A stretch of 64,000 nt of DNA, taken from Adiantum capillus-veneris (taxonomy: Eukaryota; Streptophyta; Polypodiopsida; Polypodiales; Pteridaceae). The notes beneath the pieces are model-generated. The model searched no databases. It was given only the letters and a program-made list of their open reading frames with translations, and was not told the DNA's origin. This document shows, one piece after another, positions 1 through 10,389 of the stretch. The position numbers were made by a program, and so were the translations under genes. The stretch's first letter is position 1; every line of letters starts with the position of its first letter. The stretch covers positions 117,252,043-117,316,042 of the forward strand of contig CM043960.1 of the NCBI GenBank assembly GCA_014529385.2. Reading direction: 5' to 3'.

Positions 1-1438
1 CAAGCCCACCGCATATATCCTCAATAGTAAAAAAAGACGGCATACATGGGAGTGAACCATAAAATGACATGTTTTCAGTATTTTCTTGCTCATATAATTG
101 CCTACAATGTGTGTACATATCCACTAGACTCAAGTTACCAAAATTCTCAACCTGCTTGCCTCTCAAGTTTCTCCAAAATCTTCCACATGCATGTGCCTTT
201 TCTTGGACTTGAAATTCTTGTTGCTTTACTTCCCATCTTCTTCTCTTCTTTTGAATCAATGCCTTGTATGTATGCAAATGACTTTGATAGTTGTCTTTGT
301 CCATAGTTGCATCAAGCTTTATCAAGGACTTTCGAGCATCTTGACATTCTTTATCAAACCACCTTTTGCGTGATCTATCTTTGTTGATACCATGGAGATG
401 CTTTATGGCAAAGCATTCTTCCACACAAGAACAAATAGCTTTCTTGAAAGCTTCCCATTTAGTTTCCAATGGTGCATCACATTGAAGCTTTGTCATCCAT
501 AATTTTTGCTCAACCATTTCAATGTACATTGGTGCCCGTTTGAAATCCATACATAGTGATAACTTCTCTTTCCTTTGGCTGAGATTATCGTGCTTAGTTG
601 CTTCTCCACATGAAAGGTCAATACATAAGGTGCGATGGTCGGATTCCGGGGTCCATTGACCAAACATAAAACTCTTTATGCGATACATGATGGCTTCAGA
701 GAGTAGCATACAGTCAATCACACTATCCCCATTATGTCTTCTACATGTAAATCCATTGGTTCCACTCCACAAAGATACACCATTGGCAATGAGCATACCC
801 GTGCTATTACACATGTGTAAAAGTAACTTTCCATAGTGATCCGGCTCTTTCTCATCCATTGAAGTACGATCATACAAGTGAACTTCCTCCAACTCCCTTG
901 AAATGTATGGCATATCAAATTGTTGAGTATCATGTTGCAATGTTTTTGTGCGAGCATTCATATCCCCAAATACAATAACATCACCTTCACCTTTGAAATA
1001 AGCAATGTCCTCTTCCAAATCAGAAAATGGTTGATCTCTATCCATGCAAGCATAAAAGGGAGAACCATGATGAGGAATGTAGCAACCGGCTACAAAAATG
1101 GGTGCTCTTTTTGGTGTCATAATTTTCAGCCATACACAACGTTTGTACTTGTCATCTTTCACAATTGATACAAAATCTTCCAATCCTTTCTTAACCATAC
1201 ATGCTAACCCTCCTTGTCCTCTTCGTTGCTTGAGATTCTTTGACCACATCAATGAATGTACATTGTAATCCTCCAAGCCGTTAATCCTTTGTGTATCATG
1301 CTCCCAAGTTTCAACAAGAAGTACAACATCAGCTTTGCTTGTTAGTTCATCAATGCCAACCCCCGCATTCCATGGGTATCCATTACAATTCCAAAAGCAT
1401 ATTTTCAATTGTAACTCCGTCTCATAGGTCACGCATCC
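1..1438 (-). CDS. LINE ORF2, endonuclease and start of RT region (partial)
   Basis: This is an EEP-type (APE-like) endonuclease domain followed by the linker towards reverse transcriptase. Visible endonuclease motifs are WNCNG near the N-terminus, the LVETW catalytic glutamate, GDMNART and TPESDH. The frame begins directly after the ORF1 stop (TAG at 1441-1439) and stays in phase with ORF1. There is no in-frame ATG upstream of the first catalytic motif. In copy B the same domain has a premature stop and a 1-bp deletion near 54,045-54,070; here that stretch reads through. The frame continues past position 1, so the RT and C-terminal zinc domain cannot be seen. Confidence 0.88.
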
Positions 1439-2383
1439 CTATTTGCTTGAGAGACTTGCCTCCTCCTTGGGCACATTTTCTTCATGAGAGATTTCCTTGT
1501 TTTTATTATTCTTTTCCTCATATGCCTTGCGACGCATATTTTGTTGCGTGCGATCTTCACATACAAAACATTTTGTATTCCTCAAATAGATCCAACTATT
1601 ATCAAGGATAATCTTTCGCTTGGTCTCATCCGGCATGGTGCATACAATTGGCCGTTCTCCCGAGCGAGGAGCTCCTTGCTTCCCCACTCTATGTGCTCCA
1701 TAGACCATAACTCCGGACATGCCAAAGTGGGTTTTGAAGAAATCTTCAATAACAATGGCAAGAGAAGGAGGTGTCTCTAACTTCTCTTCGGGAATTCCAC
1801 GAATAACAATGTTCTTGGAACGTCGCTCCCGTTCCTTCAACTCCTCCACATCTACATTCTCAACATTCTTTGTTTGAACCATAGCTTGCATGAGTGAGGA
1901 ATTAGAAACCACATTGCTACCACATACATCAGCCCAAGACTTGTTTGTGCATACATTTTTCATGTCGCATACATCCCGGCTCATAGTGTCAAATTTCTCC
2001 TCTTTCAATACATGGTCATGCTCTACTTTGCTCATCCGCTCCTTCAAAGCATTCAAGTCCACAAGAGAGCGTTTACATTCCTTGACTTCCTCTTCAAGTT
2101 GCATCAAACGTGTTGTTTGCATCTCAAGTGTCCTCTTGAGATTCTCATTCTCAACCACAAGTACCCTTAGTGTGCCATTCTCCATTGCAAGTGCTCGTAA
2201 GTCTTCGCCTTGTTTGTTTACGGTCTCTTGCAATGATACCAAGTACGCCATGATCATGGTTTTCGATGTCGTTGGTTGGGTGGTTGTGTTGCTATCTCCA
2301 CACTTAGGAGATTTTGGATCATTTTCCACAATGGTTGTGGACCTTGTTGAAGAAGAAGAACCCTTGCGAGTGCCGGAAGACAT
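1439..2383 (-). CDS. LINE ORF1 protein (coiled coil plus RRM-like domain)
   Basis: A 314-residue protein. It has a Ser/Thr-rich N-terminus (MSSGTRKGSSSSTRST), a heptad-rich coiled coil at about residues 45-140, and an L1 ORF1p/Transposase_22-like RNA-binding domain at about 185-300. The signature there is RRSKNIVIRGIPEE, then RPIVCTMPDETKRK and CFVCEDRTQQNMRRK. By family knowledge it should bind LINE RNA as a trimer and form the RNP. The frame is intact and ends in TAG. The sense strand was chosen because the antisense ORF over the same bases has no recognisable domain. Copy B ORF1 carries an inversion across this RNA-binding domain. Confidence 0.88.
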   Translation of the reverse strand: MSSGTRKGSSSSTRSTTIVENDPKSPKCGDSNTTTQPTTSKTMIMAYLVSLQETVNKQGEDLRALAMENGTLRVLVVENENLKRTLEMQTTRLMQLEEEVKECKRSLVDLNALKERMSKVEHDHVLKEEKFDTMSRDVCDMKNVCTNKSWADVCGSNVVSNSSLMQAMVQTKNVENVDVEELKERERRSKNIVIRGIPEEKLETPPSLAIVIEDFFKTHFGMSGVMVYGAHRVGKQGAPRSGERPIVCTMPDETKRKIILDNSWIYLRNTKCFVCEDRTQQNMRRKAYEEKNNKNKEISHEENVPKEEASLSSK

Positions 2384-2608
2384 TGTATGTAAAATAGGAG
2401 ATGAGAATCAATTTTGTTGAACCTGTTCACTTCGGAAATGCTGCTACAGAAATGCCTTCCATAAATCTGAAAATTTTTGTCTTTACATCAATGCGTAGAG
2501 GACTTCGTGCTCTTCAATTGAGGCTATAGATCACCCAAATCGGAGTTCGGATGAAGCAGTTATGATCAAAAGAGTGGACTGTTGTCTACTAGGTCAAAAA
2601 ACGGCTGC

Positions 2609-2611
<3 letters not shown>

Positions 2612-2678
<67 letters not shown>
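2612..2678. repeat. (GA)n microsatellite, 67 bp
   Basis: This is a pure GA dinucleotide array immediately outside the 5' end of LINE copy A. Repetitive ORFs across it in either direction are artefacts of the repeat. Confidence 0.97.
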
Positions 2679-2682
<4 letters not shown>

Positions 2683-2954
2683 TTCTTGCTGTGGTCCAGC
2701 CCGACACTCGCCACTGTGATGTGAATCGCCCTCCACAGCCTTGCGCTCAAGTTGAGTCCACCCTCGCGGTGCTTGGTGGTGGTCGTTGTTCTCTCCCCCC
2801 TCGCTGCAACTAGACTTGCACACGAGGCAATCTAGGCTTTGACCTTGTCCTCTGCTAAGCGACCATGCCCACATCCAATCTCTTTGGCTCCCTAGTTTGC
2901 GTGAGCATGCAAGAAGAAAAGTGGGTGGCTCCACGCCCTCATGCCCAAAATAGA

Positions 2955-3075
2955 CCTTGCTCTGATACCGATATAATGCCCCTGGTGGGACTGTCTGAAA
3001 TGATCCTCCCAACCTCCCTTTATATAGCCCCCTGCGACTCATTCCCTATCCACACTAGCAGCTAGCCCCTTAGGC
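2955..3075 (-). mobile_element. LTR remnant with TATA box and tRNA-Met PBS
   Basis: On the minus strand a TATATAAAG box (3027-3019) lies upstream of a GGTATCAGAGC primer-binding-site sequence (2969-2959), which matches the 3' end of plant initiator tRNA-Met. That arrangement is the R-U5-PBS junction of a copia-type LTR element reading leftwards. The rest of the LTR and the internal region are not recognisable; 2690-2955 would be its leader before the (GA)n tract and LINE copy A. LTR edges are uncertain. Confidence 0.5.
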
Positions 3076-3429
3076 ATGGTCCTTGACCACCGGGCTATGT
3101 CCTTGGCATGACACTTCTGCCACGCCAAAGCTAGGTATCAGAATTTTTGAACTTGTGTACACTGTTTCTTCTAGCTCTTTGATTGGTGGCTTTCCCATCA
3201 TTATCCATGTGCCATTAGACATAAGATTTTTTGTCGCTTCTGGATCTATCACAGTTGATATGTGATTTTAAGTCCTGTTTCTCTGCATATGCTGAATTTG
3301 ATCACTGTTGGTGACAATTGATTTTCTTTTTTATTCTTGTTCTTCTTTTGATCTTGCATATGGTGAATATTTGACGTTGAACTTGGAAACTTTCTCCATC
3401 GTCTTCTTTCATTTGTACTTTTTTTTTTG

Positions 3430-4716
3430 AGTCAGATTTGTTGATTCTTTAGGTATGTCAATGATGACATATTCTTGTGGTTGCTCTGCTTCCTTTTTTG
3501 GCAGTTTGGTATCATGCTCCATGATGTAGCTATTTGTCTCACCTTTTCTGCTTTCACACTCACAGACTCCGTTAGCTTCCTTTCCTTCAACACCTTTATC
3601 ATAAATAAGAGACTTATGTCATAACCATTTAAAAGTTTTTCTTCAACATCATGTGAAAGATCCCATAGAGAAACTTCATCCACAATTTGTTTGCAATCAC
3701 TTGTTTTTTCATTCTCAATTGTTTCAAAAAAATTTGGTTTCATGGACCACCGAAACCATTAGAAAGGGTTTTACATCATAGCCATCTTTGTCACAAAATT
3801 TGGTGTTGGTCACCTCATTTACATAGACATCAAGATTCGCCAGTATTTGATCCCATCCAAATAACTCCTCTAGAAATGGTTCTTTAATGTAAGCTTCATC
3901 TTCTACTGAACGCTCTAGGATGCAATCTTCCTTTTTAAGACTCCCATATTCTGATGCCCCGCACATCCAAATGTGAGCTTTGCTTTGGAACCAAGCAGGT
4001 ACCTCCTTTTCTTGTTCAGTTGTGGAGTTTAATTCTTCCCCTAGGGTTTGCTTATTATCTCTATAAGTATGATCCTTGACACTGATTTTTGTAGTGAACT
4101 CTTTGTGTCTCAAGTAGATATAGTCATAGCCTCTGTCTTGTACCATTTTGAGCTGACGCATGAATGGTCTTCCCAATATGATATCAAAGTTGCTGCTCTT
4201 GTCAAAATTCATTATGGTGAAGGTGTGCTCATACGCAAGGCAACACGAGGATACAATGATTTGTTCTAGCATTCCTATCGGTCTCTCCATGTATCCATCC
4301 GCTAATTGCAGTTTCATTCGAGTTTTCCAAAGAGGAGACTTTCCCCATTTTTCCCACATCCCCTTGGTTGCAATAGAAATTCCTTCCCCACTATCTAATA
4401 TCGCAACCATCTTGAATCCTTTGTACTCTAATGGTAAGGTGGTGTTTTCTTCTTCTCCTTCGCAATAGTCACCCACCTTATTCACTGGTACCGATTTTGT
4501 GTGTGGTTTCTTAGTCAAAGTTTCATCCATGTTTTCATCTGTGAGTTTATCGTGTGAAGGGATTTTCAACCCCATCTTTTCTAGGTTCTTGCTCATTTGG
4601 CCCCATAGATGCGATCTAATTTTAGCAACTCTGCAAGAGTAATAGTGCATCGTATAGGAGATGACATCACTTTGTGTAAGCTTTTGGTATTTGTCACCTT
4701 TAGTGTGGCTTTCCAT
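3430..4716 (-). pseudogene. Retroviral-type aspartic protease region
   Basis: A 330-residue frame (4716-3724) holds a retropepsin-like domain: the catalytic loop AILDSGEGISIA, then a flap region and FDIILGRPFM, the usual ILG motif of plant retroelement proteases. The C-terminal part (WDQILANLDVYVNEV onward) is acidic and unassigned, and it continues in another frame to about 3430. The active-site D-S-G is intact, unlike the proteases of the other gypsy elements here. No RT follows. Confidence 0.65.
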
Positions 4717-5533
4717 TGAGAGGGTACCACTCTAACCTGAGATTTTGTTTCAAGTTCTCCTATGAAAGATGGCAAAATCTATAGAGAGTTCTGTTTGCTC
4801 TCTTCAAATGCGACAGACACGACATCCCCATATAGACATCATATATCCCCTGGGGGGAAAATTGTGATCCATGTTTATCTCAGGGATAGCTGATGACTAT
4901 AAAGTACCACTGCCATCTTTTTGGTTTCTAATCGATTACCATAAGGATTGTGGCCATGGTTCTTCTACCTCTGGAATTGGCATCATTGCTTGTGAGCCCA
5001 CCCCATCTGTGGTATTGGCTACTTCCCCGTATCTAAAGGTGCCTCAACTTTAGGCTCTTCCTGGTCTTTGTTTACAACGCCTTGGTTCTCCATTTCTTGG
5101 ATTCTTTTACGGATTAGCACCTCCATTTTTGGAGCATCTCGAACATGTGGTTCCATAAGAGCTTGAGCCGCTTGGATGAGCTCCTTGCACATTTGCAACC
5201 TCTCTTTTTCATACCCTGGATGAGGATACATCAGTTGTCTATGCTCTTGGGTTTGATTGGGTTTTAACTTAGCTTCATAGGCCTTAAAATTGGATTTAAA
5301 TGCTTGTTCACTTTCTCAACCAAGACCGAACCACCTGAGTCGGTCTTGGACTCTTTTGTTTGGCTTAGTTCAGTTTCCAAATTAGCCTTCTCCTGCAGCC
5401 TCTTTGCTCTCATTTTATCTCGTTTGGCTTTTCATGATTTTCTTGCAATTCTCACCGATATGTTCTCGATTTCTATTGGAGGTGGCAATGTGGGTTCCTC
5501 CTCAACGTGTGCATTTTTGGCACCTTTTTGAGC

Positions 5534-6064
5534 TCAAGCTCGAGTCATCATCTTTAAAGGAATTGTGGGTTCCTCGGATCCGCTTGAAGAAGGCATCACT
5601 TCTACAACATTTATTGTTGCTTTCCCTTTACAATCTGGATTTTTAGCACAGTGTTGGAGTAGATGGTCTCTTACACAATGTTCACAGAATCTAAACATTT
5701 CTATTTGTTGACCCATGTTTGGACAACCTCGTGCCCAATGGTCACCTCCACATTCATAATATGGACCTTCTTGTTTTATAGCTGGTAATCCAGCCAATGG
5801 TTGTTCTTGCCTAGTAAGAATGTTCTTTGAACCATACTCCTAATTAGCTACTATGAACATGAGTGTATTCGCATCCATGGAGTATTGGTTTTTCACGGGT
5901 TGTGGCACATGCATTGACTGAGTGTAGTTGACTACTACTCTACCATCATTCAGAAGAGGTGGTTGTTGTCCTAACATTTTTTGCAGCTTTGGTTGAGTGC
6001 TACACCATGGAGTGAGGTGATCCCCTCCACAAGTATTACATCTCCTCAATTGAGTCTGTTGCAC
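5534..6064 (-). pseudogene. Gag zinc-knuckle region
   Basis: Two frames carry Cys/His clusters typical of Gag nucleocapsid: CNTCGGDHLTPWC (C-x2-C-x4-H-x4-C) near 6040-6000, and CGGDHWARGC followed by FCEHCVRDHLLQHC at about 5765-5640. They lie between the gag fragment and the protease of the same minus-strand element. A frameshift separates the two blocks, so they would not be made as one protein now. Confidence 0.6.
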
Positions 6065-6066
6065 AT

Positions 6067-6460
6067 TTAGGTTATGACCACTTGATCAAAGCTCTGCACC
6101 GTAGGAGTTTGAACATCTAGCTTTGTTGTGGATTCGCTCTTCGGAGAAGAGGCACTACTAGTCACGCGTTCTACGTCGTACGTCACCTCTCCGTAGGCCT
6201 TGCATTTGTCGACTAGATATAGAGCTTCTCTAATGAATTGCTCAAATGTTTTGCATCCTTTCAAATGTAGGTCCTTTTTGAGAGTTTCATTCCTCAAGCC
6301 CTCTATGAAGAGAATCGACAGTCTCTCATCGTGAGGTAGCTCTCTCTTAGGACATTTGTCTATGTACTCTTTGAGACGAAGCAAAGCTTATTCACTTTTT
6401 TGTCCTTTTTCTGTTTGAAAGCGTAGATCTGTGACACCGTGTTGTACTTGATTCCTCCTT
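6067..6460 (-). pseudogene. Gag capsid-like fragment
   Basis: The main frame (105 residues, 6384-6067) reads through a retrotransposon Gag-like helical region with motifs LPHDERLSILFIEGL and FEQFIREALYLVDKCK. The upstream part (6460-6385) continues with one in-frame stop just before the first Met. It ends in a Ser/Lys-rich stretch that leads towards the zinc knuckles. Gag would package element RNA. The family cannot be set from Gag alone. Confidence 0.6.
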
Positions 6461-7115
6461 TTGAGAACTCCTCTATGAATTTTTGCAAGAGTTGTAATGG
6501 AAATGGCCTATGAACTTTGAGAATAGCGGAATTAAGACAATCAGAGCGAAGATTTTTGTGAGACTACTTTGAGAACATAGAGGGTGAACTTCATAAGCGG
6601 TAGCAACATAACCATAATACTTAATTAGCTTGGCATGAAAAATACTTTTAAAAGAGAGAGAATTGGAGAACATGACAATAGTTGAGGACTGGATTTATGT
6701 GGAGCCGGCCGGTCCCCCCTCCAATAGGCTTTTGTATTATAGATTCTCCCATCAAGAGAGACTTCGTACATTACAATCTTTGTGTTCCTTGTGGCCTAGG
6801 TGATGCAATGAAGATGGAAAGATTCATGCATCACGAGCATAACATAATCTTTGTAAAAAAGAATCAACCATCCCTGACCTCAATCCCATGGCCTCAAACA
6901 CCTTCCAAGGTGGAGAGAGTTAGTGGGGAATGAGGGTAGGGAAGTGGAAGAAGAAACATTCATAGGAGAAAGAAATAGTTTCTCACTTATCATCACTCTT
7001 CTTGCTTAGCATAGAATAATAGCATAGTAACGAAGATGAAGAAGATGGCAAGCTTAAGCATTGGAGCATGGCTCTTGGTTGGATTTGCATTCCATAGCCA
7101 AGGGTTGGTGTAGGC

Positions 7116-7187
7116 TGTTGAGGATCGAGGCTAGCTATGGTGGGTGTAGCCTGAGGCAAGCCATGGCATGGAAGATGAGTAGCAAAA

Positions 7188-7262
<75 letters not shown>

Positions 7263-7429
7263 ACACCAGTAGAAAAAAAAACGCTATTGTTTACTACTTC
7301 TTGTGTGAGACCCTTACATTGTATATATAGAAAAAGTGTGTCATGCAAACTGGGCTTATAAATGAACTTTACTGCATGCCTATGAGACTTGTTCTTACGG
7401 GCTGACCCAAAAAGGGCTTGAACCCAACA
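7116..7429 (-). repeat. 3' LTR of the nested LysM-bearing element
   Basis: This is the 314-bp left copy on the plus strand, and the element's 3' LTR on the minus strand. It is nearly identical to 8803-9073; the main difference is the length of the internal (GA)n tract (7191-7258 here, about 20 bp in the partner). The element polypurine tract abuts it at 7430-7440. Confidence 0.9.
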
Positions 7430-7927
7430 ATCCCCCCCTCAAGCCCGAACTGGACAGACCCTCTCATGATACCTCGAGTTTTTGGTGTACTCATCAACCG
7501 TGAGTATTAGGTTTTCTCACAACCAAGGATTTCTGGTTTATCCAGAACCTGGTGCTATGTCTGTGACCCCCCTTATACAGATAGGGTGTAGGTCAAAAAA
7601 GTTAGCTACCAAAAATGGAGTTTTTGGTTCACTGCCAAACCTTGGGTTTCAGGTGTACCTAGTAACCTCATGAGATGTAGTAAAAATAGGCTGAGAACTG
7701 ACAAAATATTGGGAGGTCTTACCACTTATCTTTGTGGCAGTGTCTATAACCCGTACAAAATTTGGCATGACAATGAAATAGCATGACAATAACCGACTAC
7801 AAGGCTTTTGACAGGAAATATATGATTCTTTTTTACAATAGACTGTAGAAAAACTGACATAAAATAGGACAAAACAAATAATGATGATGATAATCAATTC
7901 CGAAAAACCAAACAAGTCGATGTAAAT

Positions 7928-8530
7928 TCATCTCGAAGAAATCCGTCTTGGTTGTTGTGAGCATAGATGTCTCGTAATTCTTGAACAATGAAAGTTTGCA
8001 TACATACCAATATGTGTAGGCATAATACCAACATAGCTCCAAAATCTCCACTTCTTCATGTGCCTCGAGCACAACTCATATGTAAATCGAGAAACAACCT
8101 TGAACACATACAAGGCATGTTGGTTTTGCCAATCTGTGAAGTATTTTTGAATATTTTGCAAATCCTCCTTTGCATCATCCAACTGCAAACTCATCTTCAA
8201 AGAGTCAATGACTCCTTTTCTAAAAAACCTTTCTGCAATGATTGCCTCGGTCCTTGCAGGCTTAGGCGGTTTGTCATTCCCTAAACACGATACGACCACC
8301 TCACGCTTCACAAAAGGATCCACATCAGCGTAGCCAGTCCTTCCCACTACCATCTTTGCATGCAAGATTGGAATTAAGAGCTTTTGCCGACTGTAAATGC
8401 CACGATCACTCATCATGTTATTGAGCCGCATGATATGGATTACATGGACTTCATAGTGTAGTGCTAAGCTCGCCACTGTGTCGGCTTCACAAAGAGGGTG
8501 TGAAAACCCTCTTATTTTAAAAAAGGGCTA
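7928..8530 (-). pseudogene. LysM-domain protein gene fragment captured by a retroelement
   Basis: The minus frame reads a LysM domain: EADTVASLALHYEVHVIHI, then MRLNNMMSDRGIYSRQKLL followed by IPI. This matches the usual (G)DTxxSLAxxYxVxxxxIxxxNxxxxxxxxxxxxLxIP pattern. It is followed by an FVKREVVV segment and a VIDSLKMSLQLDD helix. As I remember the family, the same order occurs in land-plant intracellular LysM proteins such as the F-box/LysM type. No intron is visible, which suggests capture of a spliced transcript. The open frame extends upstream of 8476 to about 8530 without an ATG. The last 40-50 residues (to 7928) lose family resemblance. It is probably non-functional. Confidence 0.75.
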
Positions 8531-8785
8531 ATTACGTTGGCCAATTAAATTGTGAAGATTTTCTGCTGCAGACATACACAGCGATGGCGCAGTTTGTCAA
8601 AGGCCACACGCATGCTCAAGGCGGGTTAAATTTCAGCAGATGACGTCGCTGAAGTGTCGAAAACTCAGCAAAACGCCAAGGCACATCTGTTGATGCCGTG
8701 TTCTCTTGCTTCAATGCAGGTCGACAAGCTTGCTTTCTTCTCTACAGGCAGCGGTTCCCGCCAAACTTCTCGAGCACAAGCCTAA

Positions 8786-8800
8786 AGGGCTCTAATACCA
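8786..8800 (-). promoter_or_regulatory. Primer-binding site of the nested element
   Basis: On the minus strand, TGGTATTAGAGC follows the end of the 5' LTR after a short spacer. It differs by one base from the plant initiator tRNA-Met complement TGGTATCAGAGC, and it fixes the element orientation as minus. Confidence 0.8.
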
Positions 8801-8802
8801 GT

Positions 8803-9073
8803 TGTTGAGGATCGAGGCTAGCTATGGTGGGTGTAGCCTGAGGCAAGCCATGGCATGGAAGATGAGCAGCAGAAAACGAGAGAGAGAGAGAGAGATCAGA
8901 GATTCGACACCAGTAGAAAAAAAAATGCTATTGTTTACTACTTCTTGTGTGAGACCCTTACATTGTATATATAGAAAAAGTGTGTCATGCAAACTAGGCT
9001 TATAACTGAACTTTACTGCATGCCTATGAGACTTGTTCTCACGAGCTGACCGAAAAAGGGCTTGAACCCAACA
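8803..9073 (-). repeat. 5' LTR of the nested LysM-bearing element
   Basis: This is the 271-bp direct-repeat partner of 7116-7429, followed by the TSD TAGGC at 9074-9078. On the minus strand it is the promoter LTR; a TATATA motif lies at about 8970. Confidence 0.9.
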
Positions 9074-10389
9074 TAGGCTCTCAACTTCTCAAGAAGCTTG
9101 GAGAAGGAGATGGAGTTCTTGCACTTTGCCCAAGTGAGAATGAGCTTGTGAATGTGTGTGAGAGAGTAAACCCCCTAAGCACACCCCTAGCTTCTCTTGG
9201 TCGGCCCCTTCCTTGTAGCTCAAGCTGAAGTTTGATTGGACCCCTACAAGCCTAGCCAATCACATGCTTTAGTCACATCAAGAAACCATGATAGCCTTGG
9301 GACAAGTGTCCCCCTTTCCCCTTTAAGAGAGAGAACTTGAAAAATTCATAAACAATTAATTTAATTAACTAAATTATCATTGGATCCATTGAGAGGCCAA
9401 CCAATAGGCTTTAGGCACATCATGAGGGCAACATGAAGAGGAACTTGACAATTGTCCTAGTTGCTTCTTTAGACCAAGCTTGCCTTGTGTGAGGGTGAGG
9501 GTGTGTGTGCTCTCTCTCATGCTCCTACAATGAGGGCTCGTTGCTCCCTCATGAGTAGGGATATGTTTGACTTTGTGGAACGCCTCAAGCTTCTCAAGCA
9601 CCTTAGTCATGGAGCACCTTAGCACTTTAGTCATTAAGCACCTCAAGCACCTTAACCAGCAAGCACGACAAGCACCTCAAGCTTGGGCTGGGTTCCCACC
9701 TCAAGCGCAACCCTAGCTTGCCTAAGGTCACCTAAGGTCAAAGGACTTTTAACACTAACCTTTGGAGATATTTAATGAAGCTAACCCTAAGGTCTTTAAG
9801 CTCCATTAGGTAGCATTTCTCTTTGACATACCATATCTCATTTGGACCCTTTTACCTTGGTCCCGTGTTGAGATAGATCCATAAGCACATGCCTATATCC
9901 TAATACTTTTTCTTGTTTATTCTCCCACATTACATGATTAGTTTAATATGAAAAAATCATTTGGTTGGTTAGATATTAGATTTTATGACATTACCTCTCT
10001 CTTGAAATCATAGTTGTCCTTGACTTTATGAGGTAGAAGAGATAAAGTCTTAGTCATTAGTCTATGTTTCTTAGTGGGTAGACGATCCCGTTTTACCCTA
10101 CGACATCATTCCAAGATGGATGACTAATCCATTTGGGGCTTGGGAAACTTAGCTGTTGCAAGCATGTTTGCTCTTTAGTCCATTTCATTCTCCCAAATTA
10201 GAGTGAGAAATTCTAGTTGGTGTTTGAGAGACGTCGTCATCACAAACATGATTCTAAGCATGCATAGTATTTAAATTTGTGCACGATAAAAATAAAATTA
10301 GTCTTATAAGACAAAAACATTGATCATTTAAAAGAAACATGTATATTTTCTTAGTCTAATGTAGCATTCTAAGCATTGACAAGGTTCAT

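Larger units (their letters stand above)
1..2583 (-). mobile_element. LINE (non-LTR retrotransposon), copy A, 5' part
   Basis: Read on the minus strand, this is the 5' half of a two-ORF LINE: a short 5' UTR (about 2583 down to 2384), ORF1 (2383-1439) and ORF2 running off the left edge. It is nearly identical to the plus-strand copy at 52,613-57,160. Homology between the two starts at the same base (2583 here, 52,613 there), so this is probably the true 5' end and both copies are 5'-complete. The RT core lies outside the window. ORF2 shows no stop in the part I translated, so this copy looks younger or better preserved than copy B. Confidence 0.92.
3075..6465 (-). mobile_element. Decayed gag-protease retroelement fragment
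   Basis: Minus-strand fragments read in element order: gag (6460-6067), two or three zinc knuckles (6064-5534), a linker (about 5530-4780), then an aspartic protease (4716-3724) and further coding-like sequence to about 3430. Nothing resembling RT, RNase H or integrase follows; at 3075 the sequence passes into an unrelated LTR remnant. It is either a truncated gypsy-like element or a gag-pro non-autonomous derivative. Its upstream edge meets the LTR of gypsy family A copy 1 at about 6465. Confidence 0.65.
7116..9073 (-). mobile_element. Complete small LTR retroelement carrying a LysM gene fragment
   Basis: Two direct repeats, 7116-7429 and 8803-9073, begin TGTTGAGG and end CCCAACA on the plus strand. 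They are flanked by a perfect 5-bp duplication, TAGGC (7111-7115 and 9074-9078). On the minus strand a TGGTATTAGAGC primer-binding site follows the 5' LTR, and a GAGGGGGGGAT polypurine tract precedes the 3' LTR. Family A copy 2 preserves the uninterrupted site near 46,450 (GCCTACACCAAC). No gag or pol is present, so it must move in trans. Its interior is occupied by a LysM-domain host gene fragment in the same orientation. Confidence 0.88.
6470..9990 (-). mobile_element. 3' LTR of gypsy family A copy 1, interrupted by a nested element
   Basis: On the minus strand the LTR begins TGTCATAA at 9990, directly after a polypurine tract (AAGAGAGAGG, 10,003-9994). Copy 2 has the same PPT and start at 45,406-45,419. 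Shared blocks include the GGGGACCGG region near 6700 (46,840 in copy 2) and the segment around the nested insertion. Removing the 1963-bp insertion (element plus one TSD) leaves about 1.45 kb of homologous LTR. The distal end is uncertain because homology fades near 6600. A degenerate 'agcacctcaagcacctt' minisatellite lies at about 9585-9700. Confidence 0.75.

Noticed and set aside
1890-2420. 176-codon plus-strand ORF
   Set aside because: Antisense shadow of LINE ORF1, whose minus-strand product has clear coiled-coil and RNA-binding motifs.
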